From the NCBI GenBank assembly GCA_002320245.1, contig DCKD01000072.1:1-14349 (forward strand): DNA of 14,349 bases. The letters are read 5' to 3'. Below, in pieces: positions 12,880 to 14,349 of this stretch. This DNA is from Lachnospiraceae bacterium UBA1683 (GTDB taxonomy: Bacteria; Bacillota; Clostridia; Lachnospirales; Lachnospiraceae). A model generated the notes under the pieces. It saw only the letters and a program-made list of their open reading frames with translations. It did not search any database and was not told the origin of the DNA. The position numbers and the translations under genes are program-made. Position 1 is the stretch's first letter. Each line of letters begins with the position of its first letter.

Positions 12880-14317
12880 GGCCATCCGGCAGGCTAAGGG
12901 GGATGGAAAGCCCCACACCGCCCAGGACAGTATCCCTTTTGAGGTGATATACCCGGACGGTATCTGCAAGCTGCCGGGCAAATCCTATTCCAAAAGCCTT
13001 GCTTTTGACGATATAAATTACCAGCTCGCCCAGGCGGATGATAAGACAGCCACCTTTGAAAACCTGTGCGACCTGTATAACTACTTTGACGCTTCCGTGG
13101 GAGTGCAGCTCTCCCTTATCAGCCAGTATGTAGGCCGGGAGGAATTTGAACGCTCCATCGAGATCAGCGACCAGGGGGATAGCTTTGACAGTATCCGAAA
13201 GGAATATGCCCTCATGCTCCAGAACCAGCTTTCCCGCGGCAACAACGGCCTGGTGAAACGGAAATATCTGACCCTCACCATCGAGGCGGAGGACTTAAAG
13301 GCAGCCAGGGCAAGGCTCGCCCGGATTGAAACGGATGTACTCAATCTCTTTAAGGTGATCGGTGCGGCGGCAAAACCACTAAACGGTAAGGAACGCCTGC
13401 AGGTCCTCCACGGACTCATGCACCCGGACGGGGAGCCGTTCTCCTTTGAATGGGACTGGCTTCCTAAGACCGGCCTCTCTGTCAAGGATTATATCGCCCC
13501 ATCCTCATTCCAGTTTGGAAAAACAAGGCTGTTCCGCATGGGGAAGAAACTGGGAGCAGCCTCTTTCCTGCAAATCCTGGCGCCGGAACTCAATGACCGT
13601 ATGCTGGCAGATTTCATGGAGGCACAGGACGGCCTCATGGTGACGCTGCATATCCGCAGTATCGACCACAACGAGGCGATCAAGACCATCAAGAGGAAGA
13701 TCACCGATCTGGACGCCATGAAGATCGCAGAACAGAAAAAAGCGGTCCGGGCAGGTTATGACATGGATATAATCCCCTCGGACCTCGCCACCTATGGCGG
13801 TGAGGCAAAAAATCTCCTCCGTGACCTGCAAAGCAGAAATGAGCGGATGTTCTTACTCACATTCCTGGTGGTGAACTTTGCGGATACCAGACAGAAACTT
13901 GAAAACAATGTGTTCCAGTCGGCGGGCGTGGCTCAGAAATATAACTGTGCTCTGACCCGCCTTGATTTCTGCCAGGAACAGGGACTTATGTCCTCTCTCC
14001 CTCTGGGACTGAACCAGGTAAATATCAAGCGGAGCCTTACCACTTCCAGCACCGCCATCTTCGTACCGTTCACCACCCAGGAACTTTTCCAGGGCGGCGA
14101 GGCGTTGTACTACGGGCTCAATGCCCTTTCCGGCAACATGATTATGGCAGACAGAAAGCAGCTCAAAAATCCCAATGGGCTTATCTTAGGTACACCGGGC
14201 AGCGGCAAGTCCTTCTCCGCCAAAAGGGAGATCACCAATGTATTCCTGGTGGCAAGTAAGAAAGATACTATCATCATCTGCGACCCGGAGGCAGAAGTGC
14301 GACAAGAAGTCGCATAA
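12812..14317 (+). pseudogene. VirB4-type conjugation ATPase, 5' part interrupted by an insertion
   Basis: VirB4 ATPases energise assembly of the conjugation channel. Residues 1-495 look like a normal N-terminal and mid part: 'KLTAREKKAVDKAIRQAKGDGKPHTAQDSIPFE' near the start, a VirB4 N domain, then Walker A GTPGSGKS (460-467) and 'IIICDPEAE' (487-495). Full proteins of this type have about 780-800 residues. Right after Glu495 (14296) the frame reads six unrelated codons and stops at 14315-14317. The junction begins GTGCG, so a group II intron insertion is likely; if it splices, the gene may still be functional. TTG 12812 is chosen as start because GGAGGTG (12798-12804) lies 7 nt upstream. It overlaps PrgI by 68 nt. 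The remaining exon lies outside the window. Confidence 0.85.
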
Positions 14318-14349
14318 TGAATTGCTGGTTATCAGCTACCCTATCCATT
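14297..14349 (+). mobile_element. Probable group II intron 5' end, inserted in virB4
   Basis: The sequence from 14297 begins GTGCGAC, matching the GUGYG consensus of group II intron 5' ends, and immediately forms a perfect 5-bp hairpin GCGAC-AAGAA-GTCGC (14299-14313). It begins exactly where the VirB4 reading is lost, at a codon boundary. Only 53 bases are visible, so EBS sites, domain V and the reverse-transcriptase ORF cannot be checked. An ordinary insertion sequence or a rearrangement is the alternative. Confidence 0.55.

Larger units (their letters stand above)
3400..14349 (+). mobile_element. Integrative conjugative element of Tn1549/CTn type, left part
   Basis: From the small HTH gene at 3673 to the window end, all genes lie on the plus strand. 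From 7474 they follow the gene order of clostridial Tn1549-like elements: HTH/DUF6017, PcfB-like, VirD4/TraG, Maff2, TrbL/VirB6-like, PrgI, VirB4. An ATPase-protease cassette (3903-7407) interrupts the backbone as cargo, and a probable group II intron interrupts virB4. The left boundary is approximate: it is placed near the tRNA 3' remnant, where minus-strand chromosomal-type genes give way to element genes. Integrase, relaxase and the right end are outside the window, so size and mobility cannot be judged. Confidence 0.75.

Noticed and set aside
1..14349. CRISPR array or cas genes
   Set aside because: No regularly spaced repeats of 24-40 bp were seen; the only long exact repeat is the 34-bp terminator pair about 3.5 kb apart.

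Overview
The window looks like low-to-mid GC Firmicutes DNA, most likely from an anaerobic gut clostridium of Lachnospiraceae/Ruminococcaceae type. It has strong AGGAGG ribosome sites, two good TTG starts, an EFR1-type flavodoxin/ferredoxin protein, and a conjugation module of the Tn1549/CTn type (HTH-DUF6017, PcfB, VirD4, Maff2, TrbL/VirB6-like, PrgI, VirB4). It falls into a decayed flank and the left part of an integrative conjugative element (ICE).

Left flank (1-3470). Most of this is broken. There is a flavin-reductase-like remnant (35-439), a geranylgeranyl-reductase-like FAD oxidoreductase with a large out-of-frame internal deletion (612-1273), a coding-looking but unassigned stretch (about 1285-1660), and a truncated HAD-type phosphatase with a nonsense codon (1696-1851, minus). 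The intact unit is a minus-strand operon: an ArsR-like winged-helix repressor (2625-2990), then an EFR1-type flavodoxin/2x[4Fe-4S] protein (1852-2622). It has a consensus -10 box inside a 24-bp operator-like palindrome and a strong intrinsic terminator beyond the HAD remnant. At 3393-3470 the minus strand carries the 3' end of a tRNA gene (T-arm plus acceptor strand) without a convincing 5' half, followed by a terminator-like hairpin. I infer a tRNA-derived attachment remnant marking the edge of the element.

ICE left end (about 3480-7440). After a promoter and a leader hairpin comes a 59-residue excisionase-like HTH protein (3673-3852) with a perfect intrinsic terminator. Next is an AT-rich two-gene cassette: an AAA+ ATPase (4026-5132) overlapping a subtilisin-like serine protease (5125-7395). 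This is the architecture of the ietAS (Iet) anti-phage/plasmid-exclusion system. The cassette has its own promoter and lies between two copies of a 34-bp sequence that forms the same terminator, as expected for cargo inserted into an otherwise conserved backbone.

Conjugation backbone (7474-14349). An unrecognised ICE protein is followed by a 160-bp leader with repeated palindromes, then a tightly packed operon: HTH/DUF6017 protein, PcfB-like accessory protein, VirD4/TraG coupling protein, Maff2 small membrane protein, TrbL/VirB6-like membrane protein, PrgI-family protein and VirB4 ATPase. VirB4 stops being VirB4-like just after its Walker A region. At a codon boundary the sequence changes to GTGCGAC plus a 5-bp hairpin, resembling the 5' end of a group II intron, and the window ends 53 bases into it.

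Together the right-hand genes would build a type IV secretion channel and coupling ATPase for DNA transfer, with the ATPase-protease pair as defensive or exclusion cargo. The integrase, relaxase, and the rest of VirB4 and the intron are not in this window.
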